The notes below the pieces were generated by a model. It was not told where the DNA came from and did no database searches. It was given only the letters and a program-made list of their open reading frames with translations. From assembly GCA_003151935.1 (NCBI GenBank), contig PLYZ01000060.1, positions 1 through 64,000 of the forward strand: a DNA stretch of 64,000 nucleotides. Direction: 5' to 3'. The position numbers were made by a program, and so were the translations under genes. The DNA comes from Candidatus Dormiibacterota bacterium (GTDB lineage: Bacteria > Chloroflexota > Dormibacteria > Dormibacterales > Dormibacteraceae). Positions 49,375-57,883 of this stretch are shown piece after piece. Within the stretch, counting starts at the first letter, position 1, and each line of letters begins with the position of its first letter.

Positions 49375-51023
49375 GAATCCCCCTGGGTTTAGGTCTGGCC
49401 GTCGTGCTGGCGCTGGCGGCCTGCGGACCTTCCAACTCCGGCTCCCCCACCCTCGCGGCTGGGCCTTTCCTGGCGGCGCCCTCTCCACCGCCAACGCTGG
49501 CGACCGCGATCCGAGATGCGGTCCGCCTCGGCCCTGCCGGCCAGGCGACCACCGTGTCGTTGAGCTTCGCGCTGAAGGTCCGAGACCCGGCCCGCCTGGC
49601 GAAGCTCATCGCCTCGGGGCAGACCGTGAGTCCCGAGGCCTACTCGGCTGAGTTCGGCCCAGACCCTGCGGTGGTTCAGGCTGCGGTGTCGTGGCTGCAA
49701 CAGCTGGGATTCAACACCTCGTGGCAGGCCGGGTCGGGCCTGATCGCGGCCGACGGGCCGGCCCCGCTGGCGGCGGCGCTGCTGCAAGTCGACATCGACA
49801 GCTTCCGCCAGGCTGATGGCACCACCTTCTACGCGGCACTCGGCCTGCCCCACATCCCGCCCGTCCTGGCCGCGGCAGCGAGCAGCGTCAGCGGGCTCGA
49901 CAACTATCGAGGCGCACGCTCGCTCGCGGTGCGCCGGGGCGGCCTCACGCCGACCGACGTGCTCGCCTTCTACAACCTGAAGCCGTTGCGCGATGCCGGT
50001 CTTGATGGGACGGGCCAGACGATCGTGCTGCCTGAGATCGACGACCTGCCGAACCTCACCGACCTGAACAAGTTCGCCGCGGAGTTTCGACTGCCGCCGT
50101 TCGATTCGTACCTCACGGTCAAGCGCGATCCCAACTGGGGCACTCCCGAGAAGCCTCAGGGCGAGACCGTGCTCGACCTGGAGATCCTGCACGAGATCGC
50201 GCCCCAGGCCAAGCTGGTGGTCTACCTCTCGGCATCCGACTTCGGACATGGCGACCGCGCCTTCGATCAGATGGTCACCGATCGCCTTGGCTCGATCATC
50301 TCGGAGAGCCTCGGAGCATGCGAGCCGGACACTCCCAGTGGCCACCGCAACACTTACGCGAGCATCGAGGACCGCGCCGTGGCGGAGGGAATGTCGCACT
50401 TCGTGGCCAGCGGTGATAACGGCGGCTACACCTGCGGCGAGGACCAGGACCCGGCTGGAAGCTTCCCGTCGACACTGCCCACCGTCACGGCGGTTGGCGG
50501 AACGACGGTGTTCGAGTCCACGACCGGGATCTATTTCAAGGAGATGGCCTGGGGTTCCCCTCTCGACGAGAGCGGCAGCGGCGGCGGACCGAGCCAGTTC
50601 TACCCCGCGCCCGACTATCAGAAGGGCGCGATCCAGGCGGCCGGCCACGGCCTGCGGCAGGTCCCCGACGTGTCCGCCGACGCCGATCCCGCCACCGGCT
50701 TCCACATCGTGTTCGGCGGCCAGGACGGGCAGGCGGGCGGCACGTCGGCGGCGACCCCGTTGTGGGCGGCAACCGTCGCGCTGATCAACCAGGACCTCAA
50801 GAAGAAGGGATTGCGGGAGGCAGGTTTCGCCAACCCGGCCCTCTACTGGATGGGCCAGAACTCATCCACCCTGCCGGCGAAGCCTTTCCACGATGTCACC
50901 ACAGGCAACAACCTCGCGTATGACGCCGGCACCGGCTGGGATTTCGCGACAGGCTGGGGGAGTATGGACGGAGCCGCGCTCGATGCAGCGTGGATTCTCT
51001 ACATCAAAGGTGGGGGCGCGTAA
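49371..51023 (+). CDS. S53-family (sedolisin/kumamolisin) serine-carboxyl peptidase lipoprotein
   Basis: 550 aa. An N-terminal lipoprotein signal (LGLAVVLALAACGPS) is followed by a pro-kumamolisin activation domain (about 55-165) and the catalytic domain: GETVLDLEILHEIAP (catalytic Glu/Asp), DGTGQTIVLPEID and GQAGGTSAATPLWAA (catalytic Ser). The calcium-binding end is FHDVTTGNN...GTGWDFATGWG. These acid-active peptidases are secreted; here it is apparently tethered to the membrane. Cysteines in GACEPDTP and YTCGEDQ may form a disulfide. Confidence 0.93.
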   Translation: MRIPLGLGLAVVLALAACGPSNSGSPTLAAGPFLAAPSPPPTLATAIRDAVRLGPAGQATTVSLSFALKVRDPARLAKLIASGQTVSPEAYSAEFGPDPAVVQAAVSWLQQLGFNTSWQAGSGLIAADGPAPLAAALLQVDIDSFRQADGTTFYAALGLPHIPPVLAAAASSVSGLDNYRGARSLAVRRGGLTPTDVLAFYNLKPLRDAGLDGTGQTIVLPEIDDLPNLTDLNKFAAEFRLPPFDSYLTVKRDPNWGTPEKPQGETVLDLEILHEIAPQAKLVVYLSASDFGHGDRAFDQMVTDRLGSIISESLGACEPDTPSGHRNTYASIEDRAVAEGMSHFVASGDNGGYTCGEDQDPAGSFPSTLPTVTAVGGTTVFESTTGIYFKEMAWGSPLDESGSGGGPSQFYPAPDYQKGAIQAAGHGLRQVPDVSADADPATGFHIVFGGQDGQAGGTSAATPLWAATVALINQDLKKKGLREAGFANPALYWMGQNSSTLPAKPFHDVTTGNNLAYDAGTGWDFATGWGSMDGAALDAAWILYIKGGGA

Positions 51024-51030
51024 AGGCAAC

Positions 51031-52221
51031 ATGAAGGAAAGAGGGCCCGACCGTCGCCAGGGCCCCGGGCGGAGAGCCGGCGAAACGGGAGCTCGACCGC
51101 TGGAAGGACCGCCACTCGTCACCTGCCCGCACTGCGGCATGCTGGTTCCAGCCGGCGATTTCTGCGGCCACTGCGGTGCGCACCTGGTCACGGCAAGCAC
51201 CTCGCGCACCCACGCTTTCGCCGCCGTGCCTTCGGAGCGCGTGGCGCATCCCTCGATCATCACCACGCTCTTTCCGCACCTGCGTCACCGGCGCGGCGGC
51301 GCCTTTCGCTGGGCTCTGATAGCCGGTGGCGCGGCGGTTCTCCTGCTCGCCTCCCAGCACCTGTTCGCGCCCGCGACCATAGCGGCTACGTTCTTGCTGC
51401 CGGTTCTTTACCTGCTCTACCTGTACGAGGTCGAGGTCTATGAGGACGAACCGTGGCTCCTGGTCGCCGCCACGATGGTCACAGGCGCGGTGCTCGGTTA
51501 TTTCTTCACGGGGTTCGCCGGCGATGCGGTGTCGCGCCTGGACCTTACCGGCGACAGGGAGAACGCGTTTGTCCTGGCCGGCGTCGCCATCCCGATCGTC
51601 GCCCAGGCGTTGATGCTCGCCGGCCCGCTGTTCCTCTACCTGTTCAGGCCCCGATACCGAGAGCCGCTCGACGGCCTGACGTTTGGCGCCGCCTCCGCGC
51701 TCGGATTCACCTTGACCAGCTCGCTGGTGGCGTTCTGGCCGCTCATCGGCGGACCGCTGGTGGCACAGGGCGCGCCACTTGACTGGTCGCTTCGGCTGCT
51801 TCGCGCGGGAATCCTTGTGTCTTTGGTCAACGCGAGCACGACGGCGCTTGTAACGGCGGCCGTGTGGCTGCAGCGATACGACCGCCGGCGAATCGGCTTG
51901 CCCTGGACGACGAGCATCCTGGCCACCCTTGTCGTCGCGACCGTCGCGCAGGTCATTCTCGGGATGCTTGGCTTCGTGCTTTCCGACCTCGTCATCGCGA
52001 CGGCGATCCAGCTCGTCGCCACCATCGCCCTCCTTCTATATGTGAGGCTTGTCATCCACCAGGCTCTGCTGGTCGAAGGAGCCGACCACGAGATCGGTCC
52101 AGACGCGCCGTGTCCTGAGTGTCACAGGGTCGTTCCGTCCATGGCCTTCTGTCCCGCATGCGGTGCGGCGCGCGCCGCGGGCACGAAGCACGGCCGGACC
52201 CGCGCCGGTGGAGTCGCTTGA
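51031..52221 (+). CDS. Zinc-ribbon membrane protein, PrsW-like
   Basis: 396 aa from ATG 51031. A zinc ribbon at the N-terminus (TCPHCGMLVPAGDFCGHCGAH) is mirrored by a second at the C-terminus (PCPECHRVVPSMAFCPACGAA), flanking 9-10 hydrophobic helices. YEVEVYEDEPWLLVAATMVTGAVLGYFF resembles the N-terminal region of PrsW-type intramembrane protease families; the full set of catalytic acidic and His residues is not clear. It overlaps the next gene (TGATGG), another zinc-ribbon membrane protein, so the pair is probably co-translated. Confidence 0.65.
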   Translation: MKERGPDRRQGPGRRAGETGARPLEGPPLVTCPHCGMLVPAGDFCGHCGAHLVTASTSRTHAFAAVPSERVAHPSIITTLFPHLRHRRGGAFRWALIAGGAAVLLLASQHLFAPATIAATFLLPVLYLLYLYEVEVYEDEPWLLVAATMVTGAVLGYFFTGFAGDAVSRLDLTGDRENAFVLAGVAIPIVAQALMLAGPLFLYLFRPRYREPLDGLTFGAASALGFTLTSSLVAFWPLIGGPLVAQGAPLDWSLRLLRAGILVSLVNASTTALVTAAVWLQRYDRRRIGLPWTTSILATLVVATVAQVILGMLGFVLSDLVIATAIQLVATIALLLYVRLVIHQALLVEGADHEIGPDAPCPECHRVVPSMAFCPACGAARAAGTKHGRTRAGGVA

Positions 52222-52997
52222 TGGCGGCGCAGGTTCGATTCTGCGGTCGCTGCGGGGCGCCGGCGCCGTTTGGTGCTCCGTTTTGCGGGCGCTGTGGCGC
52301 GCCTCAGATGGCCCAGGTCGGGGCAGCAGCACCGGTTTACAGCTACCGGATGGCACCCCGCGCGACATTTCCGACTGCAGGCCGATGGCGGAGTTCGCAG
52401 ATCGCGGTCGCGGGCGGGCTGCTCGCCATCCTCGCCATCGTGACGGTGGCGGTCAGCATCTTCGCCGTCTCGCATGCCATCGGCGGGAATCATTCGACCT
52501 GCACCGTCAACTGCGCGCCCAAGTTCGTCACCCCACTCCCTGAAGCGGCCACGTACCGGAGCGCGACCTACAAGTTCGAGGTCGACTACAACTCGGTCTG
52601 GACCGTGCGCAGCCAGGACGCGACCGGGATCTCGCTTGGCACCAAGATTGGCCTGGTCCAGGTCGTGGGGATGAAAGGCGGCCAGCCGCTGAGCCAGGTG
52701 CTGCAGTCCACCGTGTCCGCGCTCCCGACGGCGCAGTGGCAGGACGTGGTGCAGGTCTCGGACCTGAAAGGCGGGCACGTCGGCGACCAGGACGGGGTCG
52801 GCGCCGTGTACTCGGCGAACCTGATCGGGACCAACTCCACCTCCGCACAGGTGCGATTCGCCGTCATCGCCGCGACCCGCGGAGGAGTCACAGTGGTCGT
52901 CTTCGCTGCCGATCCGGCCGACCTGAAGAACTCACCGCACGGCATGCCTGAAGGCCAATCGTTCGATTACATGTGCTCTGAGTTTCGCTGGGGCTAG
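52221..52997 (+). CDS. Zinc-ribbon single-pass membrane protein
   Basis: 258 aa from ATG 52221. VRFCGRCGAPAPFGAPFCGRCGAP is a zinc-ribbon of the CxxCGA type. One membrane helix follows (about 60-85, IAVAGGLLAILAIVTVAVSIFAV), then an extracytoplasmic domain of about 170 aa with two nearby cysteines (CTVNCAPKF) that matches no family I recognise. Cytosolic zinc-ribbon plus exported domain resembles sensor proteins that couple metal or protein binding to an external domain. It follows the PrsW-like gene. Confidence 0.65.
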   Translation: MAAQVRFCGRCGAPAPFGAPFCGRCGAPQMAQVGAAAPVYSYRMAPRATFPTAGRWRSSQIAVAGGLLAILAIVTVAVSIFAVSHAIGGNHSTCTVNCAPKFVTPLPEAATYRSATYKFEVDYNSVWTVRSQDATGISLGTKIGLVQVVGMKGGQPLSQVLQSTVSALPTAQWQDVVQVSDLKGGHVGDQDGVGAVYSANLIGTNSTSAQVRFAVIAATRGGVTVVVFAADPADLKNSPHGMPEGQSFDYMCSEFRWG

Positions 52998-53007
52998 CAC
53001 CCAGGCC

Positions 53008-53631
53008 ATGGACACCGAGCTGCTCGCGTTCGCCGGAATTTCGGTGCTGCTCGCCGTCACACCCGGGCCCGACATGGCGGTGGTGACGAAGAACGCGCTG
53101 GCGCATGGCCGTCGAGGAGTGATCCTGACGACCACCGGGATTGCGCTGGCCCTTGCGATCTGGATCCTGGCGACGGCGTTCGGCCTCTCCGCGCTGCTCA
53201 GGGCATCGGGTGAAGCGTTCTTGCTGATCAAGCTCGTGGGCGCCGCATACCTGGCCTACCTGGGTTTGCGCACTCTGATCGATTCGCGCCGCCGTCCGGA
53301 TGACCTGCTCGCGGGCGAGCCCGCTCCCGCACCGGCCCGCGCCATCTTCCGCCAGGGCTTCCTGTCCGCGATGTCGAACCCAAAGCTTGGGGTGTTCTTC
53401 ATGACCTTCCTGCCCCAGTTCGTGGCGCCTGGCCAGCCGGTGCTACCGCGACTGTTGCTGCTGGGCGTGATCTTCGCGGTGATCGGATGGACGTGGATGA
53501 ACGTCTATGGCCTTTTCGTCACGCGAATCCGCGACTTCATCACGGCCCCGCGCGTGCGCCAGTGGATGGAACGTGTCACCGGGGTGGTTCTGCTCGGCTT
53601 CGGCGCTCGACTTGCTGTCGAAAGGCTCTGA
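53008..53631 (+). CDS. LysE/RhtB-family amino-acid exporter
   Basis: 207 aa. LLAVTPGPDMAVVTKNALAHGRRGV is the N-terminal LysE signature (TPGPD), with five or six helices and the motif GFLSAMSNPKLGVFFMTFLPQFV in the middle, typical of RhtB-type threonine/homoserine exporters. It exports an amino acid or small metabolite; the substrate is not determinable. It is 10 nt downstream of the zinc-ribbon protein. Confidence 0.9.
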   Translation: MDTELLAFAGISVLLAVTPGPDMAVVTKNALAHGRRGVILTTTGIALALAIWILATAFGLSALLRASGEAFLLIKLVGAAYLAYLGLRTLIDSRRRPDDLLAGEPAPAPARAIFRQGFLSAMSNPKLGVFFMTFLPQFVAPGQPVLPRLLLLGVIFAVIGWTWMNVYGLFVTRIRDFITAPRVRQWMERVTGVVLLGFGARLAVERL

Positions 53632-53643
53632 CCCCGGGCTCGC

Positions 53644-54174
53644 TCAGTCCGTCCCCGGAAGGTCGAACGAGATGTCGTAGACGCCGCCGCTCAGCTTCGC
53701 ATGGTGAATCCAGCCCATCTTTCTAAGCAGCCCGAGCATCTGACGGTTCTCGGGCAGGACGATGAGCGTGAAGTTCTTGATTCCATGCTGCCGGGCGGCC
53801 CGCGCGAGGATTGCCAGCAGGGCGCCTCCGAGACCTCGACGCTGGAACTCATCGACGACCGCCACCGCCACCTCGGCGACGTCAGTGTTCAGCACTCGGT
53901 CATATCGCGCCACGCCGAGGATGCGTTCCTTGCCTGTTGGTTTGTCGGTCGTCGCGACAAGCGCGAAGCGATCCTTATGATCGACGACCGCCAGCCGGTG
54001 CGCGAGCGCATCCGGCAGCCGCTTCAGCGGTGAAAAGAACCTGAAGTAGACGCTGCGCTCCGACATGGCGGCCACCGCGTCGTGCAGCAGGGGCTCGTCC
54101 TCCGGCGCGATCGGCCTGATCTGAACCTTGGTTCCATCTTCCAGGTCGAGAAACCTTGGCTCGAAATTGGGCAT
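53644..54174 (-). CDS. GNAT-family N-acetyltransferase
   Basis: 176 aa from ATG 54174 (MPNFEPRFLDLEDGTKVQIR); the TTG in the ORF track is 5 codons upstream. RPIAPEDEPLLHDAVAAMSERSVYFRFF is the Pat-like GNAT beginning, and EVAVAVVDEFQRRGLGGALLAIL is the acetyl-CoA loop (Q/RxxGxG/A). The length fits a stand-alone protein lysine or small-molecule acetyltransferase. Divergent from the GT87 gene. Confidence 0.88.
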   Translation of the reverse strand: MPNFEPRFLDLEDGTKVQIRPIAPEDEPLLHDAVAAMSERSVYFRFFSPLKRLPDALAHRLAVVDHKDRFALVATTDKPTGKERILGVARYDRVLNTDVAEVAVAVVDEFQRRGLGGALLAILARAARQHGIKNFTLIVLPENRQMLGLLRKMGWIHHAKLSGGVYDISFDLPGTD

Positions 54175-54215
54175 AGCCACCGCTAACAAGGTAACGGCCT
54201 ATACCATCCGCGATC

Positions 54216-55412
54216 ATGCGTGGCTCGAAGCGATGGGGCAACCTCGGCATGGCCGCCGGCGCCGTGACCGCTGCCCTGTTCGCGGTCTTCGACCTCTACC
54301 AATGGGCCCTCGCCTACGCGGGGGATCGCTTCCACAACGACTTCACCTTCTACTACGCTGCGGCCCGGATCGGGCTGGCTCACGGGTGGCCGTCCATCTA
54401 TGACCTCCACCTGCAGCAGGTGGAGCTCGACGCCATCGGCTCCGGCATCAAGATCGCGGAGCTCGCACGCTACATCAGCCCGCCGCCGGTGGCCTGGGCC
54501 GCGATCCCACTTACGGTGCTTCCGTATCCGGCCGCGTACTGGACCTGGAGCGCGCTGCTTCTGATCGCGCTCGCCATCACCTGGCACCTTGCCTCTCCCG
54601 GCCATGGACCCTGGCGGGTCGTCCATTTCGCGGCCGCGGTCGGCTGGCTCCCGGTCATCTACGGCCTGCAGCTCGGCCAGCCCGGAATCTTCGTAGCGCT
54701 CGGCGTCGCCGCGTGCTACGCACTGCTGAGGGCGGAGCGCCCTTTCTGGGCCGGCATCGCTCTTGGTGCGCTCGCGCTGAAGCCTCAGCTTGCGTTCCTG
54801 GTTCCCGCCGCCCTGCTTCTGAGCGGGCGCACCCGGGCCTTCTGGGGCAGCGTCCTCGCGCTGGGCCTTCTCGCCGCAGCTTCGGGGATCGCGCTCGGCC
54901 CGGCCGGCATCGCCGCGTACGAAGCCAGGCTGAGCTTCGCCGCCGGGGTGCCGGTTAACCGTGAGCTGACGATCGCCCCGCTGGTCGGCAGCCTTGCCAG
55001 CGGCGCAGCCCCTTTGGCGCTGACGCGGGTGATCCAGGCCGCGATCGCTCTGTGGGCCCTCCTTCTCACCTACCGGCTGCGTCGCCGAGGGCCCGAGTGG
55101 ATATTCGTCCCGGCACTGATCGGCGGACTGCTGGCCAGCCCATACCTGCACCTCGACGACCTCGCAATGCTCGGCCTGGCGGCCTGGCTCTACTTGCGCA
55201 CCTCGCCGCCCGCCTGGACTTTCGCGTTCATGCTGGCCGTCGCGTTCGCAGCTGAGGGCCTGCCGTTCTGGGGCCCCCTGCCTCTGATCGTCGGTGAGTT
55301 GGGAGCTCTAGTGCTGCTGTCGGTCGAGACGATCAAACATCACGATTCACCGGTCGAGATTCCTGCCCCGTGGCGTCCCGCGCCTTCCGCAAACCGTCGG
55401 GCTCCGTCTTGA
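54216..55412 (+). CDS. GT87-type (DUF2029) polyprenol-linked mannosyltransferase-like membrane protein
   Basis: 398 aa with about ten helices. RFHNDFTFYYAAARIGLAHGWPSIYDL is the N-terminal acidic loop (D in DFxxYY) of GT87 glycosyltransferases, and KPQLAFLVPAALLL near the middle is the family KPQ motif. Such enzymes use polyprenyl-phosphate mannose to extend lipids or glycans in actinobacteria. A TACCAT box lies 8 nt before the ATG. Its 3' end overlaps the convergent crotonase gene by 73 nt. Confidence 0.85.
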   Translation: MRGSKRWGNLGMAAGAVTAALFAVFDLYQWALAYAGDRFHNDFTFYYAAARIGLAHGWPSIYDLHLQQVELDAIGSGIKIAELARYISPPPVAWAAIPLTVLPYPAAYWTWSALLLIALAITWHLASPGHGPWRVVHFAAAVGWLPVIYGLQLGQPGIFVALGVAACYALLRAERPFWAGIALGALALKPQLAFLVPAALLLSGRTRAFWGSVLALGLLAAASGIALGPAGIAAYEARLSFAAGVPVNRELTIAPLVGSLASGAAPLALTRVIQAAIALWALLLTYRLRRRGPEWIFVPALIGGLLASPYLHLDDLAMLGLAAWLYLRTSPPAWTFAFMLAVAFAAEGLPFWGPLPLIVGELGALVLLSVETIKHHDSPVEIPAPWRPAPSANRRAPS

Positions 55413-56113
55413 GCCTCACCTGAAGCCAATACGTCGAGGCCACCTCGAGATTCGGCCGCCGCCGCCTCGGCGAGGCCGAGCGACCACTGCGTGAGCACGC
55501 TGCGGCGGTCGGCCCGCAGCGCGCCCTGAGGTAGCTCCGCGATCTGGCGCGCGAGCTGCTGCGCCTCCTCGAGCGCGGCGCCGGGTTCGACGAGCCGTTC
55601 GACCAGACCGATCTGCAGCGCCTCCATCGCCGCGACCGGGCGGCCTGTGAGGATCATCTCGAGTGCCCGGCCCTGGCCGATCATGCGCGGCAGCCGGATC
55701 GTGCCCATATCGATCAGCGGCACCCCGAAGCGCCGGTTCAACACGCCGAACGTCGCGTTGGTGGCGGCGACCCGAAGGTCACACCACAGCGCGAGCTCCA
55801 GACCGCCCGCCACCGCATAGCCTTCGATCGCCGCGATCACCGGCTTGCTGAGTGTCATTCGGGTCGGCCCCATCGGGCCGTTGCGGGTCGGCCCCATCGG
55901 GCCGTCGACGTCATCGGACAACCGGCTCGGAGAGCCCGCCGCCAGCGCTTTCAGGTCGAAACCTGCGCAGAAGGTTCCGCCGGCCCCAGTCAGGACGGCG
56001 ACCGCGAGGGACTCCGACTTTTCGAACTTCTCGAAAGCTACCCTCAACGCGGAAGCGGTTTCCGGGTCGACAGCGTTCCGGACCTCCGGCCGCGTGATCA
56101 TGACCGTCATCAC
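55340..56113 (-). CDS. Enoyl-CoA hydratase/isomerase (crotonase) family protein
   Basis: 257 aa as drawn. MTVMITRPEVRNAVDPETASAL, then GAGGTFCAGFDL (oxyanion hole), IEGYAVAGGLELALWCDLRVA and RLPRMIGQGRALEMILTGR are crotonase motifs. Codons upstream of GTG 56113 (SKVQVTAEGG) match the first beta strand of the family but have no canonical start, so the protein is truncated as annotated or begins with a non-AUG codon. A 24-nt tandem duplication (55861-55908) adds a GPMGPTR(N) repeat near residue 75. It lies 40 nt after the pruA stop. Confidence 0.85.
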   Translation of the reverse strand: MMTVMITRPEVRNAVDPETASALRVAFEKFEKSESLAVAVLTGAGGTFCAGFDLKALAAGSPSRLSDDVDGPMGPTRNGPMGPTRMTLSKPVIAAIEGYAVAGGLELALWCDLRVAATNATFGVLNRRFGVPLIDMGTIRLPRMIGQGRALEMILTGRPVAAMEALQIGLVERLVEPGAALEEAQQLARQIAELPQGALRADRRSVLTQWSLGLAEAAAAESRGGLDVLASGEAQDGARRFAEGAGRHGAGISTGES

Positions 56114-56153
56114 ACCACCCTCGGCCGTGACCTGGACTTTGGAGGCCGTTCGG

Positions 56154-57788
56154 CTACTCCTCGTCCATGTAGGGGTAGCGGTGATCGGTCGGCGGCGCGT
56201 ATGTCTCCTTGATCGTGCGGGGGCTGACCCAGCGGATCAGGTTCAGGAACGAGCCCGCCTTGTCATTGGTGCCGGACGCTCTGGCGCCACCGAATGGCTG
56301 AAGACCCACGACCGCGCCGGTGGGCTTGTCGTTGATGTAGAAGTTCCCCGCGGCGTTGACCAGCGTCTCGGACGCTGTGCGAATCGCCTGGCGGTCCTGC
56401 GCGAAGATGGCGCCAGTCAACCCGTATGGGCTCGTCCGGTCGCACAGCGCGAGCGTCTCCTCGAACTTCCCGTCGGCGTACGGGTAGACCGTGAGGATGG
56501 GGCCGAACAACTCCTCGCGCAGCAATTTGAAGTCCGGGTCGGTGGTCTCGATCACCGTCGGCCGGATGAACCAACCGACGGTGTCGTCACCCTTGCCTCC
56601 GGCGATCACCTTGGCGCTCTCATCCTTGCGCGCGAAATCGATCGCCTTCATGTGGTTCGAATACGCCTTGCCGTCAATCACGGCGCCCATGAAGTTGCGG
56701 AAGTCGGCGACATCTCCCTGCGGGATGGCGTCTACCTCGTCCGCCATCTCCGATCGCATCCCCTTCCACATCGATTGCGGGATATACGCTCGGGAAGCGG
56801 CGGAGCATTTTTGACCCTGGTATTCGAAAGCGCCGCGGATCAGCGCGGTGCGCAGCGCATCGGGGTCGGCCGACTCGTGCGCGAAAATGAAATCCTTGCC
56901 GCCTGTCTCACCGACAAGCCGTGGGTACGTGCGGTAGTGGTCGACGTTCTGGCCCACCGTCCTCCACATGCCCTGGAATACCTCGGTCGACCCTGTGAAG
57001 TGGATCCCGGCAAGCTCCTTATGCCCGAGCACCTGCTCGGCGATCTTCGAGGCGCTGCCGCTCACCATGTTGATCACTCCGGGCGGCAGGCCTGCCTCGT
57101 TCAGAATCTCCATCAAGAAGTGGCTGACGAGCAGCGTCTGCGTCGCAGGCTTGAAGACCACGGTGTTGCCCATGAGCGCAGCCGCAGTGGGTAGGTTGGC
57201 GCCGATGGATGTGAAGTTGAACGGGCTGACCGCAAAGACGAAGCCCTCCAGCGGCCGGTACTCGAGGCGGTTCCATGCGGTGCCATCGTTAGTCGGCTGC
57301 TGGTTCAGCAGCTGGTCGCCGAAGAAAGCGTTGTAGCGCCAGAAGTCGACCGACTCGCAGGCCGCGTCGATCTCCGCCTGGTGGACGGTCTTGGATTGCC
57401 CCAGCATGGTGGCCGCGTTGATCGTGTCGCGCCAGGGTCCGGCCAGCAGCGAAGCGGCGCGGAGCAGTACCGCCGCCCGCTCGTGATACGAGGTCGCTGC
57501 CCAGGCGCGACGAGCCTTGAGAGCCGCGTTGATGGCGTCACTGAAGTCTTTGTCCGAGCCGACCGCGTACTCGGCGATGCTGAGCTCCTTCCGGTGAGGG
57601 GAGCGGATGTCGGCTCTCGAAGCGCCCCACCGCTTCTCGCCGCCGATCTGCATCGGGACCTCGGTCCGGGCGTCGGTGAGCTCTGCCAGCCTGGCCTTGA
57701 GAGACTTGCGATAGGGATCGCCGGGCGCGTACTGGCGAACCGGCTCATTGACCGGGGTAGGAACTCTGAAGTGTCCGTCGGCGGTCAT
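56154..57788 (-). CDS. pruA: L-glutamate gamma-semialdehyde (P5C) dehydrogenase
   Basis: 544 aa from ATG 57788 with GAGGAG 5 nt upstream. FRVPTPVNEPVRQYAPGDPYR and the EVPMQIGGE stretch are typical of the stand-alone PruA1 family. The aldehyde dehydrogenase core has SPFNFTSIGANLPTA, GSTEVFQGMW, PRLVGETGGKDF (Glu general base), EYQGQKCSAASRAYIP (catalytic Cys) and PFGGARASGTN. It oxidises glutamate semialdehyde to glutamate in proline catabolism. No proline dehydrogenase gene is in the window. The crotonase gene follows. Confidence 0.95.
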   Translation of the reverse strand: MTADGHFRVPTPVNEPVRQYAPGDPYRKSLKARLAELTDARTEVPMQIGGEKRWGASRADIRSPHRKELSIAEYAVGSDKDFSDAINAALKARRAWAATSYHERAAVLLRAASLLAGPWRDTINAATMLGQSKTVHQAEIDAACESVDFWRYNAFFGDQLLNQQPTNDGTAWNRLEYRPLEGFVFAVSPFNFTSIGANLPTAAALMGNTVVFKPATQTLLVSHFLMEILNEAGLPPGVINMVSGSASKIAEQVLGHKELAGIHFTGSTEVFQGMWRTVGQNVDHYRTYPRLVGETGGKDFIFAHESADPDALRTALIRGAFEYQGQKCSAASRAYIPQSMWKGMRSEMADEVDAIPQGDVADFRNFMGAVIDGKAYSNHMKAIDFARKDESAKVIAGGKGDDTVGWFIRPTVIETTDPDFKLLREELFGPILTVYPYADGKFEETLALCDRTSPYGLTGAIFAQDRQAIRTASETLVNAAGNFYINDKPTGAVVGLQPFGGARASGTNDKAGSFLNLIRWVSPRTIKETYAPPTDHRYPYMDEE

Positions 57789-57883
57789 CTCGACTCCTCG
57801 GTGTTGCTGCTTCTGATGGGTCAAATCGTAACCCGGGCTCGTATCCCAACAAGTTGGCCGTCAAGACTGTTCGGAGGAGCTCT

